64,000 nucleotides of DNA from the NCBI GenBank assembly GCA_949825065.1, contig OX463847.1, forward strand, positions 32,502,115-32,566,114, in the 5' to 3' direction. This DNA comes from Odontocerum albicorne. Its lineage: Eukaryota; Arthropoda; Insecta; Trichoptera; Odontoceridae. Position numbers and translations under genes: made by a program. The first letter of the stretch is position 1. Each line of letters begins with the position of its first letter. A model generated the notes under the pieces. The model was not told the origin of the DNA and made no database searches. It saw only the letters and a program-made list of their open reading frames with translations. Below, piece by piece: positions 1-11,092 of the stretch.

Positions 1-87
1 TTTTTTAAAGTTATAAATATGAATTTGATCCTTATGTTTGAAGTAGGATGAAAAATAATACTCTAAGGTGGTTTTCATAATTATTCA

Positions 88-292
88 ATGAACGAGCTCC
101 GTAACCTAGACGCATGACTTTCAGCCAGGGGGTTGCAGTTCGAGTTTCGTTGGAAACAAGATTTTTTTTCAAGATTTCAATCTGGTTTTCCCTTCAGGCC
201 AACGAAGGTAGGAAGATATTGTCATATAGCAATAAGTCCACCTGGCTGCACTGTATACAAAGCAAGTCTTATACAATACAATAACATACAAT
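88..292 (+). repeat. SINE family A copy, tRNA-derived
   Basis: A diverged copy of the family best seen at 47265-47485. It has a tRNA-like head (CTCCGTAACCTAGAC, then a B-box-like GCAGTTCGAGTTTC), a T-rich joint, the body segment CAATCTGGTTTTCCCTTCAGG, and the family 3' end in which GGAAGATATTGTCATATAGC leads to CACTGTATACAAAGC and a TACAATACAATA tail. The A box is degraded (AACCTAGACGC), so it is an old copy. Family membership rests on the shared order of head, body and tail. Confidence 0.75.
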
Positions 293-465
293 GAGTGACG
301 AAATTCTGCAATCCATAATACGAACTTGGCTGGCAAGCAAAAAAATAAAGACAAAAAACTGTGGTTGAACAAAATAAATTAAATGTTGAAAGGGGTAATA
401 AAATCTAATGAGACATAATGAAAAGACGTATGGATGTGGATGGAGTGAGGACTTATGTCGTAATT

Positions 466-632
466 GTATTATATTTTGCTTTCGTTGTATACAGTACAAC
501 CAGACAGGTTTATTGCAATGTTGCAATCTCTTATAACCAACCTGAGGTCTGAAGTGAAAACCAGACTCATACAATTGAAAAAAAAAACAACGAAAATCGA
601 ATCCGCAGCCCCGGGTTTGGAAGATACGTGTC
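466..632 (-). repeat. SINE family A copy, reverse orientation
   Basis: On the plus strand the element runs backwards: TATTATATTTTGCTTTCG and TTGTATACAGTACAACCAG (tail), then GAAGTGAAAACCAGACT (body), then AAAATCGAATCCGCAGCCC, which is the reverse complement of a B-box region. It lies in opposite orientation to the copy at 88-292, about 170 bp away. The tRNA head is largely lost at its outer end. Confidence 0.75.
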
Positions 633-640
633 TGTTTCCA

Positions 641-1627
641 AGTCCTTTAATTATGTGTGCGTTGTTTCTTTTGAATCTGTGTCTGAGGTTCCTTCGGATA
701 GTAGAAGTTTATGGTCGATTACTTCTTCATTTTATAAATTGATGTGAATATGGTCTAAGAGTAAAATTAGTCCAGGAATCAAACCTGAAGCGCCGGATAC
801 TTAGCAATAATGCTAATTATATTATGACAAAACAAAATACCCTTACTTATTTTATTTCAAAACAATGCACAACCTCAAAATCGAGAGTAAATCGCCCGAA
901 ACTGACTTTTGAATCAGAGCTTAAATTTGATTTGTTTAAATGTCTGGATTTAAATTAGTACTGCCATCTGCTCGAATCGTTAAATAATCAAAGCGGATTT
1001 TCTTTAAGCAGGAAATCCGCCAAATCATTTGATTACCCATTAAACGTGCACTTAGAGAGGAGGGTTATCCCATAATTAGATTTGATTTCCATTTTCAATA
1101 CTAAATCTGTCAAATAAAACGCGTGCTCAAGTCCATGTTGATAAAATTTGCTTCACTTTATTTTTGAAGTCAAAACAAACAATATTAAATCCTTTCTGTT
1201 TTATTTTTAATGACGATCAAATGATTAAATATAATAAGGACATTAAGAAATAAATCGGATTGAGAGATGATGAATAAAAGAACATCAAGATCGTTTGGTC
1301 ACGCAGAAAAATTAATAAAAGAAAACTTTACAAAAAAATGTATATTTAACTCATTTATACAAATACATCTAGCGGATTTATTGCTTTAAAGAAATTATTT
1401 CCAATTAACGAGCTTTTGTTTCATAATTATTGCTGGTATCCATGACCATGTCTGTAACGTAGTGTATAAAAATAATATTTGAAAAACTAAGAAAAATTTT
1501 AATTCAAGATAAATGTCAAGAAAAATAGGGATTAGGATGGGAGTTAAGGGAGGAAGAAGAATATTTAGAGATAAATAATGCTCTTTTAGTTTCTTCTCAA
1601 ATATTGATAAGGGTGTAGCACATCTGA
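641..1627. other. AT-rich non-coding stretch, one hairpin
   Basis: No gene or repeat family recognised. The only structure seen is a hairpin at 993-1020, where GCGGATTTTC pairs with GGAAATCCGC around an 8-base loop with one mismatch. Confidence 0.6.
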
Positions 1628-2640
1628 TTGAGGATCGGGAAATATTCTTTACAACGTTCCAAAATATTTATTAGCTTTCCACCATGATCGGGAAGTCTAC
1701 TTTACAACGTTCCAAAATATTAATTAGCTTTCCACCATGATCGGGAAGTCTACTTTACAACGTTCCAAAATATTTATTAGCTTTCCACCATGATCGGGAA
1801 GTCTACTTTACAACGTTCCAAAATATTTATTAGCTTTCCACCATGATCGGGAAGTCTACTTTACAACGTTCCAAAATATTTATTAGCTTTCCACCATGAT
1901 CGGGAAGTCTACTTTACAACGTTCCAAAATATTTATTAGCTTTCCACCATGATCGGGAAGTCTACTTTACAACGTTCCAAAATATTTATTAGCTTTCCAC
2001 CATGATCGGGAAGTCTACTTTACAACGTTCCAAAATATTTATTAGCTATCCACCATGATCGGGAAGTCGACTGTACAACGTTCCAAAATATTTAGTAACT
2101 TTCCATTATGATCGGTAAGTCTTCTTCACAACGTTCCAAAATATTTAATAACTTTCCACCATGATCGGGAAGTCTTCTTTACAACGATTCAATATATTAT
2201 ATTGGTTTTCCACTATGACCGAGAAGTCTCGTTTTACTATGCTCCAAAATACAATGAAGCTATTTAGTAACTTTTTATTATGACCGGGAAGTCTTCTTCA
2301 CACCGTTCCAAAATATTTAATAGCTTTCCACCATGATCGGAAAGACTGCTTTGCAACGTTCCAAAATATTTAGTAGCTTTGCGCCGTGATCGGGAAATCC
2401 TCTTTACAACAATTCAGTTTATCATGTTGCTTTTCCACTATGACCAAGAAGTCTTGTTTTACTATGCTCCAAAATATAATGAAGCTTTTCATCCCTAATT
2501 GGGAAGTCTTCATTACGACACTCTAATATTAAGTAGTTTTTTTTTTAACTTTAATTGAGAAGTCTTCTTAGTAAAGATTAAAAATTAAAAGTAGTTCTCC
2601 ACTATTGTCCGGAAGTTTTCTTTACAACGTATAAAACATA
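1628..2640. repeat. 53-bp tandem repeat (minisatellite) array
   Basis: Units start with ACCATGATCGGGAAGTCT and contain ACAACGTTCCAAAATATTTA and TTAGCTTTCC. Unit starts fall at 1681, 1734, 1787, 1840, 1893, 1946 and 1999, so the period is exactly 53 bp. These core units are almost identical; one has TTAATTAG for TTTATTAG. From about 2050 to 2640 the units become progressively diverged and some contain longer inserts (for example CTATGACCGAGAAGTC variants near 2215, 2275 and 2440). A homogeneous core with a decayed edge is what unequal exchange or gene conversion produces. No protein coding is evident. Confidence 0.95.
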
Positions 2641-3540
2641 TTATATAAAGAAGCATTTTTGAGAATAAATACTTAAACTCAAAAAACAGATAACTTTTTA
2701 AGTGTACTTTAAGAGTTAAAATTAACTTCACTCCAACGTAAAATTGATTTTGTCTTTTGACTGTGGCGCCGTTAATACTTTAATAAGACTTTGAACTTCG
2801 TCGGAGAATGTTAAAAAAACCTTGCGGTTTTTGTACGATTGGAAATTCAAATTAACGAAGGAGTAGATGCGGAATTAATCGCTGAAATACCGTGCTTAAG
2901 TATAAATTTAATAAAGAACTTCCTCGTAAATACTAATTTCTTTCGTAATAATCCGATTATCTTTCGTCTTGGAATAAAGTTGGACAAGGTCTATTCAGCA
3001 TTTTAATCAATTCTTCTTAATAAATATTCTGAAAAAAAAAACATTAATTCGTGTTAGAAATGTACGTGAAAACATTATGTAATAAGTATTTTTCTTTTTG
3101 TTCTTTGCTATGTCTCGAATTTGGTGGACTTCTTGTCTTCATCCTTTCCAATCCTTGGTTATGTTGAATATATCACTTAACCTGTAAGCTAGTGAGTTAT
3201 ATAAGAAAATTATGTACCCAGGGAGTGCGTTTTTATATATTGTATTTTTCACATATTTTTTTTGTGAGGTTGTAGAATTACGATACATATTTCGTTTTAC
3301 AATTATAAATCGGTAAAAGCGAAAAATGTATTGTGAATTGGAATTTGTTATGACAAATTATCCCTAGATATCAATACAATAATTAAATTTTTGATATAAT
3401 CTATACTTTTCTTGGATGTTAATGTGAAAAGCACCGGTGCGTTCGTACTAACTTGAGATAAGTTAGGTTCACACGCACCCGTGCGTCATACTCGCTTACA
3501 AGTTAAAGATGATCTTGTTTATTGCTTTATTTGGTCCGTC
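2641..3540. other. AT-rich non-coding stretch
   Basis: No gene recognised. A perfect 10-bp palindrome GCACCGGTGC lies at 3431-3440, and a near copy GCACCCGTGC follows about 40 bp later. Confidence 0.6.
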
Positions 3541-3700
3541 CATCTCAAATGACACTTCCCCGTGCTAACAGTTTATCCATACTTTCATCATTGTTTCTTG
3601 TAACATGGCCAAAGTAGGTTTGGATTTTTTCCTGCATGTTGTCGGAAGACTTTTGGCAATATCTAATTCTTGGATGATTGGAAAATGTTGGTGTGCCTTG
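3541..3700 (-). pseudogene. LINE family 2 fragment (C-terminal region)
   Basis: The minus strand encodes YFGHVTRNNDESMDKLLARG, matching the well-known post-reverse-transcriptase signature of insect non-LTR retrotransposons (FGHV.R, followed by a basic GK/RGRSP.RW region). Only this short segment is readable. The continuation expected downstream (RGRSPMRW-like) is missing here but is visible in relatives at 26300-26600 and 50814-51010. It is a dead fragment. Confidence 0.6.
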
Positions 3701-3906
3701 CGGTTCATGAAATACGGAACATCTACCTCTAGCATACGTCCAGGTAAAACCGGGTTCGATCGCCGGTTTATGATATAATTTTAAATTCAAACAAAAAAAT
3801 TCAATTTAAACTCAATGTATTAAAAAAAATGTTCCTGTTTCCTACAATTGACTTGAATTAGAAGCGAAAATAACAATATTCTATTGCGTATTATATTCGA
3901 TCCCCT

Positions 3907-4008
3907 AAAATATGACAATGATGAAATATCACAATAATAAAATATGACAATAATAAAATATGACAATAATAAAATATGACAATAATAAAACATAACAATA
4001 TTAAAAAT
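3907..4008. repeat. 16-bp tandem repeat
   Basis: About six copies of AAAATATGACAATAAT in tandem, with single-base variation at both ends (ATATCACAATAATAAA, ACATAACAATATTAAA). It is translated as a low-complexity frame on the minus strand, which is not a gene. Confidence 0.9.
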
Positions 4009-4337
4009 GGGTAAAAGTAAAATAAAGAAAATGCAAGTATAACGTTTGTGAAGTTTATTTTTGGATAAGTCTCGAAAAAAAATGTTTAATTTCAGCAGAT
4101 AAGAGCACAAAAACGAAAACTAACGTTTGGTATCTTTAGTAGATTATAAATCTGAACTCTTAGTTTATTTTTGTAATGACCATACGTTAGGACGCAAGAT
4201 TTCTTTTCGAGATAATTTTTCTTACTCGCGCTTTGTTCTCCGGAGGCATTAATCTAAAAATACTAAAGAGGGTCAGCACAGGCTTCTTAAATGGTCCATT
4301 GTTCTTAAATTTGACTCCCCGTAATAGATTCTCCAAG

Positions 4338-4550
4338 AATTTAAGTAAACGATCCCGCATTTCTTCATGTATTCTAAACTAAGTAACGCTATTTAAGTAA
4401 ACGATCCCGCATTTCTTCATGTCTTCTAAACTAAGTAACGTTATTTAAGTAAACGCTCCCGCATTTATTCATGTCTTCTAAACTAAGTAACGTTATTTAA
4501 GTAAACGATCCCGCATTTGTTCATGTCTTCTAAACTAAGTAACGTTATTT
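4338..4550. repeat. 52-bp tandem repeat, four copies
   Basis: Units contain TTAAGTAAACGATCCCGCAT and CTTCTAAACTAAGTAACGTT. They begin at 4341, 4393, 4445 and 4497, a 52-bp period. Copies differ by only a few bases (GATCCC or GCTCCC; CATGTATTC or CATGTCTTC). Confidence 0.95.
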
Positions 4551-5047
4551 TTTGTAGTACAAATAAGTAAATAGTCACCGTCACGTCATAGTGGCGTAAC
4601 ATAGAAATATAGAACATTTTATGTTTCATTAAAACTTTGCCCAGAGATTAAGGATACATGAAGGGTCAAAACTGCCCTAACCGTATCTAATAGGTAATTT
4701 CAACGCTAGTTTATTTGGAACCTTTTGCACCCTAGATATCATAAAACCAAACTTTTGCCAGCTTATACGAAATATGTCAAATATAACACCTTTTTATGTG
4801 TCTATATTTTAATTAAATGAAAAATATTCAAAGTAGAAATCATATTAATATGTTTTTATGTTATCTTTGCATGCATTTTTTGTAATATCTAAGGTCAAAT
4901 TTAGCAAACACAGATGAACGAAAACAAAACAGTTCGAATTGAACTTTAGCAGAAATTAATATGCGACATTATTCGAGAACGTTATGTTGACAGAAGAAAA
5001 ATGTTCAAAACCGAATATGGTCTAGCATTCATTTTCTGTGTCCACAT
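4551..5047. other. AT-rich non-coding stretch
   Basis: Nothing recognised on either strand. Confidence 0.6.
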
Positions 5048-5285
5048 ATCATACTCGTAGATCAATGATAAGTATGAATGTATGTTTTTTGGTACACCTT
5101 CGATTTTGTTTCCTGTTCCAACTCTCCATGTGATATCTCATTCCACCTTTTAGCCTTAGAACATAATATATTTCCCAAGTAGTCAAGTTTTCAACTCGTT
5201 GTAATCTTTCATAGTTTACTCGAATATCGCATTTACTTTTCCTTTCACCTTTTTCAGTTATCATGATTCGGGATTTTGCATTATT
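5048..5285 (-). pseudogene. LINE family 1 fragment (after the RT domain)
   Basis: The minus strand reads MITEKGERKSKCDIRVNYER followed by LQRVENLTTWE. This resembles the segment of insect non-LTR retrotransposons lying between the reverse transcriptase palm and the C-terminal domain (KTKVM..KGE...CDI.VNNE.LE.V..F.YLG). A second copy of the same segment is at 50680-50790. Homology is lost after the TTWE position, so this is a relic. Confidence 0.6.
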
Positions 5286-6208
5286 CTCAAGTCTTTTCGT
5301 TCACACTTCGCTTACAATTCACTTATCATATGTTCATTTTTATTGTCCATTAACACAACACTATCGTGTTTTATTTTAATTTTAAATTACAGTGATTAAT
5401 TTAAAATACATTTTAATTAAAAGGGGCAATTGTAATTTTTATTTTTTATCTACTTATGCCATTAATTTTTTTTCTATTTCGTGTATACATAAATGTTTTT
5501 CATACATACATAAACGCGAAGGATCAATAATTGGGGCCGAACACAACATAGCCTCCCTGTCATATCCTTAATTAGCATTAAGACATCGTGAATACGGATA
5601 TACTTTAGAATATGAATGCTCACAAGCTGACTATTTATTTTTGTATCCACTTTGCACAGATTTCTCCTGTTACTATACATAAATAGGAAGTGATTTGAGT
5701 CACCACCTCACACAAGTTGGGTTATTATGTAGATCCAATCGTCAAGTAATTTATCTTATTTTTAGTTATTTATCTATCAATGGAATATATTTATGACGTA
5801 TTTACAACTTATGCCTATACTTGTGGTTTGTCAATTAGTTTATTTTAATGTCTATCGTGCTGTGAATACCTTAAAAGCATTCCCTTTGAAGTTTACAAAA
5901 TACGATAAATACTTGTGAACCATACAAATAACTATTTCAACTTTACGAGACGTTTATTGAGATGATCGTATCTAACATGTCACGTTTTCCAAGGATCATC
6001 TTTGTTTGGTTGCTAATAAAATTCCTTTGTATTCGTTTGAAAGAAAAGGGATTTAACGATTTTTCCCAGAAAAGTCATTACTAAGAGTATTGACGGAATG
6101 TTATTATACGAGTATATAAAGCAACCCGGTAATGGACACAAAATAAAGTATATAAAAATACTCTTATATCAAATTAAAAAAAAAAATCCTAACTAATATG
6201 ATACGACG
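5286..6208. other. AT-rich non-coding stretch
   Basis: No gene or repeat family recognised. Confidence 0.55.
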
Positions 6209-6408
6209 ACCTCTGTAGCCTAGTTGGTAAGACGCCTGTCTCCATACCCGGAGGTTACGGGATCAAATCCCAAAGGAATCCAATTTTTTTAAAAAGGATT
6301 CATGTCTTAAATTAAGACACCTTTAACACCTTTATAGTTGGTTAGAAGAGATTGCCTCATGGCAATACGCCCACCCGGTTTTACTGTATATAATGAAAGT
6401 GTAATCTC
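6209..6408 (+). repeat. SINE family A copy with readable tRNA head
   Basis: The head reads GACCTCTGTAGCCTAGTTGG (A box TAGCCTAGTTGG), then TAAGACGCCTGTC and GGAGGTTACGGGATCAAATC (B-box region). The body has a TTAAATTAAGACACC segment and TTAGAAGAGATTGCCTCATG; the end is TTTTACTGTATATAATGAAA. This is an RNA polymerase III type SINE built on a tRNA, not a functional tRNA, because the acceptor stem and trailer are those of the SINE body. It faces an oppositely oriented copy 40 bp downstream. Confidence 0.85.
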
Positions 6409-6448
6409 TCGTAATCGAGTATGATTGTAACCCATTGGACGATATTGT

Positions 6449-6655
6449 GTTATATTACACTTACATTGTATACAGTATAACCTGGTGGGCTTATTGCCAT
6501 GTGTCGATCTCTTTCAAACAGCAATAAAGATGACTTAAGCGAAAACCAGCCTAGAATATATTTAACAAAGATCTGGGTTCCAAAGGGAATTAAACCCGAA
6601 ACTTCTGGGTTAGGAGACAAGCGTCTTACCAACCAGGCTATGGAGGTCATCCAGT
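6449..6655 (-). repeat. SINE family A copy, inverted relative to its neighbour
   Basis: Reverse-strand copy: ATTGTATACAGTATAACCTG (tail), GCGAAAACCAGCCTAGAA (body), AGGGAATTAAACCCGAAAC (B box) and CTTACCAACCAGGCTATGG (A box). With the copy at 6209-6408 it makes a tail-to-tail inverted SINE pair whose transcript could fold into a hairpin. Confidence 0.85.
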
Positions 6656-6814
6656 AAACCAATACAAGCACAGGTGACACACATGCTGTGGATTGTCTTG
6701 GTTTATTGTGTACAAGCTGTTGCTCTTCAGTAAGCACACAGCTATGACATATTAACGCTTTGTGAATTTATGATAAGCAGCATATAAGTTACAGAATAGT
6801 ATAAAAAAGAGGAA

Positions 6815-6975
6815 TACGCCATGAATCTGTACATTTGTTGTATTCGCAAAGCTTATGGACCATTGTGTTCCTATTTGCAAAGCTTAGACACTGATATAGA
6901 ATTGAACTTCGCCCTTGAGAAGGGTTCGCTCTCTAAACGGAGCTATATAAATTGTCATTTTATTATTATTATTAA
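6815..6975 (+). repeat. Repeat family D, 3' part
   Basis: Shares the terminal segment GCCCTTGAGAAGGG, CTCTCTAAACGG, GCTATATAAATTGTCATTTT and a TTATTATTATT tail with 18955-19015, 36780-36870 and 45748-45800. The shared end and a simple ATT tail suggest a SINE or LINE 3' end. The family is not recognised further. Confidence 0.6.
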
Positions 6976-9337
6976 TTATCCAATGCACATGCCTGGTAAG
7001 AAAAATGGAGTTGATATTTTAATTAGAATCACTATTTTCACACAATTGAAAAATATGTAATTGCTCTATATATATACTCGTACAAATATTGGAAGGAGTT
7101 TCAACTTTTAAATGAATATCTTAAAAACAGTAAAATGTTTGTTGCCATTTTTTTCAGAAACCCGACGATATGATATCTGGAATGTCGTAGGATATAGTAT
7201 GTAACATCACGCTAAGTATATATGAAAAAAATGAAGAAGTCGGAGAAAAAAACGCGCCCGCAGCACATTAAATTGGATACATTGTCTTATCTGAGAGAGA
7301 TATATCAAATAAAGAAATAATTTATCAAAACGTTTGGCTTTAACTTTGTGAGACTCCATATTAAAAAAGTTAACAATAAATTATTTTGTTATTACTGGAG
7401 TAACAAATTAATTTATTGTTAAATATTCTAATAGAGAAATGAATTATAAAATAAACTAACACCTACAAAAAAAATAAGTGGAAAAATATATCTGTGTTAA
7501 TAAATAATTCACAATAAGTATATAAAGTAATTTAATTAATTTCTATGTCCGTATCATCAATTGTCAAGTATGCCATGTGTTTCCAGTAGGAGGCAATATA
7601 TATCGCCTTATCATTCCCATCAATCAGGTCTTGCCCCGAGCATGTAGTCCCAATATTCAAACAAATTAGCATATGTTATAAATCCTGTATATCTCCACAT
7701 TCACATTCAATGCTACTTTCGTTCAACCAATTCCATCTCTCCACGTTCACCTTGCATCTGGTTACCCCTACTCAGAGTCTATTCAGGGCTCTCCAAAGTC
7801 TCCAGGTGCAATATTTTCCGAGAGCCCTATCCAATCGTCAAATGTTTTTTTCTATACATTTCAGAAAGCGCGGAAAGAAAAAATACATTCACCTAGTTAT
7901 TGTATGTATTGTATTATTACATTCACCTAGTTATTGTGTATATACACCATATTATTGTATGTATCGTCTTTCTATCAGATCGACACCCAGTCAACATTTT
8001 GAGTAATAAATAAAATAATTAAAATATTAAATTGACGAGAGATCAACAAATATGGCAGCCTATTTGGTTGAACCCATTTATTCTACCCGGAGGTAGCGAA
8101 ATTGAATTTGTACGTATATTTTGAATGTTTCAATTTTATTGGATGATTATACAGTAAAAAAGTTTAATATTAGAGTATTATGGTGGATTTGGCTTAATGT
8201 ATAATTTGGCATCCTTTTTTATGATTGTGTGTCTTAGTGGCTTAAAAGAGGACAGATAAATACATTGAAATAATACAATAATAAATCTTTATTTTGGAAG
8301 ATTTTTACAAATCATATAAAAAGTAAAAAAAAAGCAACGTAAAAAACGATATAAAATATTTTTCTAACAAGTAACAACATGTTACGATATGAATAAAACT
8401 TATTAAAGCAAAATATTTATTGTTCGAGACACAAAACTCAGAGGGGTTGTACGCTTAAATAATGGATCCTACTGCCATCTGTTAAACAACGCAAGAACTA
8501 CACGGCGGCAACTTGAATAAATAATTATTAATTTGAGGATTCAAAGTAATTAAATTATTGAATAAATGTTTGAAAAATGTAAGATTACATTTTTTGTTGA
8601 TTTGTATTTTTCCTAGTTTTTTCACACTGGGCAGGTACTTAATGTTCATTGTTAGTGCATTTTAAACAATAAAAAAAATAATACCTTGATTCGCTTAGAA
8701 TATTTTATTAACTGTCTCGAATTTTCCTTAATTTTTAAATAAAAAACATGTTTAAAAAAAATATGCTATGTAATAATTTCTTTTAAATATAATATTAAAA
8801 TGTGTATAGTATTAGTTAACCAAACATTCATAAGGTAAAATTAAATAAAGTTTGTAATTTAATTTATTTTAGTTAATCTATCAAAGTCAACACAGGCGAA
8901 TAAATTTACCCTTTTAATAATTTTCACACATTTTCATTTAAGCGCCTGTTTTGCGCCTGATAGATAGACCACATTACATCACTGACATGTCATCACGTAG
9001 AATCTTGACTGGCAGGCGTTGTCTATTACATTTTTGGGGAGTTGTGTAATTTGTAAGTTTTCTACTTTTAATATCACTTCTTCAGGTGAGATGAAACGAG
9101 AAAAATAAAAGTAAAATTTAATTAAACAGGACGGAATGTCAAGCTAGAGGCTACACTGTATGATGGTAAAGGTTTTAAGGAAAATCTAGCGTAAGATTCA
9201 GAGGCAGGCTGAACCCTTGGGAATGACTTTGGAAAAGTATGGGGTAACGATGATGGGTACCAGTTAAGTAGACTTGAATCATCAAATATCACATGGATAA
9301 CATATAATATATTTATGAAGGCTTCATCAAAAGTGAG
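6976..9337. other. AT-rich non-coding stretch, one short duplication
   Basis: No gene recognised. ACATTCACCTAGTTATTGT occurs twice, 34 bp apart, at 7885 and 7919. The rest is low-complexity A/T sequence. Confidence 0.55.
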
Positions 9338-9389
9338 CGATTGAGTGAAATACCAGCCCATTACAATGTTATGGTATTTCACTCAATCG
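9338..9389. repeat. Perfect 18-bp hairpin
   Basis: CGATTGAGTGAAATACCA at 9338-9355 is followed, after a 16-base loop, by its exact reverse complement TGGTATTTCACTCAATCG at 9372-9389. No flanking direct repeat or coding context explains it. Confidence 0.9.
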
Positions 9390-9479
9390 TTTCTTTTTTT
9401 GTCTTCAAAATTTCGATTTGATAGATGTAATAAAAACAATGTTAATTATGGAAGAAGTGGTTTTATTATCTATTTTATA

Positions 9480-9745
9480 AATCACACCATACAAAATAAT
9501 ATGCCCAATTGATGATATACAATGATACTGCAAATCATCAATAAATAATATGCCCAATTGATAATATACAATGATACTGCAAATCATCAATAAATAATAT
9601 GCCCAATTGATAATATACAATGATACTGCAAATCATCAATAAATAACCCACAAGATAATATACAATGATACTGCAAATCACCAATAAATAATGCGCCCAA
9701 TTGATAATATACAATTATACTGCAAATCATCAATAAATAATACCA
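9480..9745. repeat. 49-bp tandem repeat, about five copies
   Basis: Units contain ATGCCCAATTGATAATATAC, AATGATACTGCAAATCATCA and ATAAATAAT, starting at 9501, 9550 and 9599 (49-bp period). Later units are shortened (ACCCACAAGATAATATAC) or mutated (AATGCGCCC). The minus-strand frame here just translates the repeat. Confidence 0.95.
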
Positions 9746-10899
9746 AGCATGGAAGAGTTGCTCCGTGACAGAGTAGGCAGACTTATGGACTGCATCCCAT
9801 AGGTTGCATGTTCAAACTCCAAGACTGCCAAGAAGTTCTAGCTATTTTCAAAACACAAGTTAATCTACCATGGAAATAGTATTTTTTAAATAAAAATGAT
9901 AACATATATTATACATTTTATATCAAAGTTACTGTTTGTCTTTAAAACAATGTTTCATTTTATATTTATTTTTGCATACCTGGTTTAAAAAACCAGTTTT
10001 TCGGATTAAAAAAAAAACGAAAATCAATTAATCGAGTTAGACGGTTAATTGGAAGCCTTACATATAGATATATGGATATAATATCATTAAAACAGATAAA
10101 AAGCGAAAATAAACAAGCGATGAAAAAGAAATGGAAAAGCAGTTTTAAAATAAATAATTTCAATAAACGAATCATAATCAAGTTTTATTGACAGAATTCA
10201 ATATTATCACTTCAAAAAAACATTTACTTGTGGCCTTATTTATTTATTTTTGATATAAAAAAAACAATAATTAAAAAATTTCTTTTGATCTAACTAGCAG
10301 TTTCTTCTGATCGGGAAGTTGTGATGGGGGGAATGAACATTCGAAATCGTCTTTTCAATTATGTCCCAATTCCTGAGGAGACTATCGGTGACACAAAGCC
10401 CAGGTCTTTACTCTTTAATCATTTCGTGGAGAATGAAAGGAGTATTCATTAAACGCTTGGCATACTTTTAGCAAAATTGAAGATTTCTAAGTATTTCATG
10501 TTTTTTCGTGCAGGGTTGATAACATATTAGGGACTTTTGATGACTTTGTAAATGACTTTGAAGACAAAAAATCCAAAGAATTTGAAAACAATTTATATTA
10601 ATTATAAAAAAAAACACGATTAAAGAAAAATAGGTTTATTACTCCCTACTAGCGTATGTAGAATAAATGTGCGTATTTTTTTTAATTCCAAGTTTAAAAT
10701 GTTATTTACGCTATAAATTATTAATCGTAAATAACAATGTTTACACTGTTGTGGCTAGGACAAGTGCTACGGTTGCAGAATAATGTTTGTCTTAGAAGAT
10801 GTTTATTCGCCATGCGGAGTAGGAAAAAAACTATAAGACATACATCGGGGTACATCCAGGTACAAGAGATGGAACGATAAATTAATTTGTAACTGATTT
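9746..10899. other. Non-coding stretch with a weak tRNA-like segment
   Basis: At about 9768-9828 CTCCGTGACAGAGTAGGCAG and GCATGTTCAAACTCC loosely resemble the A and B boxes of a SINE head, but no body or tail of the window's SINE families follows. The rest is unremarkable. Confidence 0.45.
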
Positions 10900-11090
10900 C
10901 ACGGTTAAAAGCTCGTTGTCAGTGCTTCAACAATGATTCTAAGAAAATTTGGGGCAGAAGATGATGATTATATATGCTTGGAGATCGAGTATGACCTGCA
11001 AGATGATGTCTTTAAGAAGACTTCTCAATCTCATTGACAGATAACGGAGTATGTTAGTCAATATACGAGTACATCACACAGATAGTAGAG
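10900..11090 (+). pseudogene. Decayed LINE reverse transcriptase, left of mariner
   Basis: Broken frames hint at RT motifs: STMILRKFG near 10928 and RLLNLIDR near 11019, compatible with the LL..YL.DR region before the VPQGS motif of Jockey-like elements. The clearest evidence is that the sequence resumes at 12372 with VPQGSVFGPLF, so the mariner at 11093-12370 appears to split one RT relic. Several stops are present. Confidence 0.4.
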
Positions 11091-11092
11091 TA

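Noticed and set aside
1628..2640. CRISPR-like array
   Set aside because: The whole 53-bp unit is repeated without variable spacers, so it is a minisatellite.
3820..4110. 96-codon minus-strand frame rich in YY and I residues
   Set aside because: It translates the 16-bp tandem repeat.
6209..6290. Possible functional tRNA gene from A- and B-box matches
   Set aside because: No complete cloverleaf or acceptor stem pairing, and the same head is repeated with a SINE body and tail across the window.
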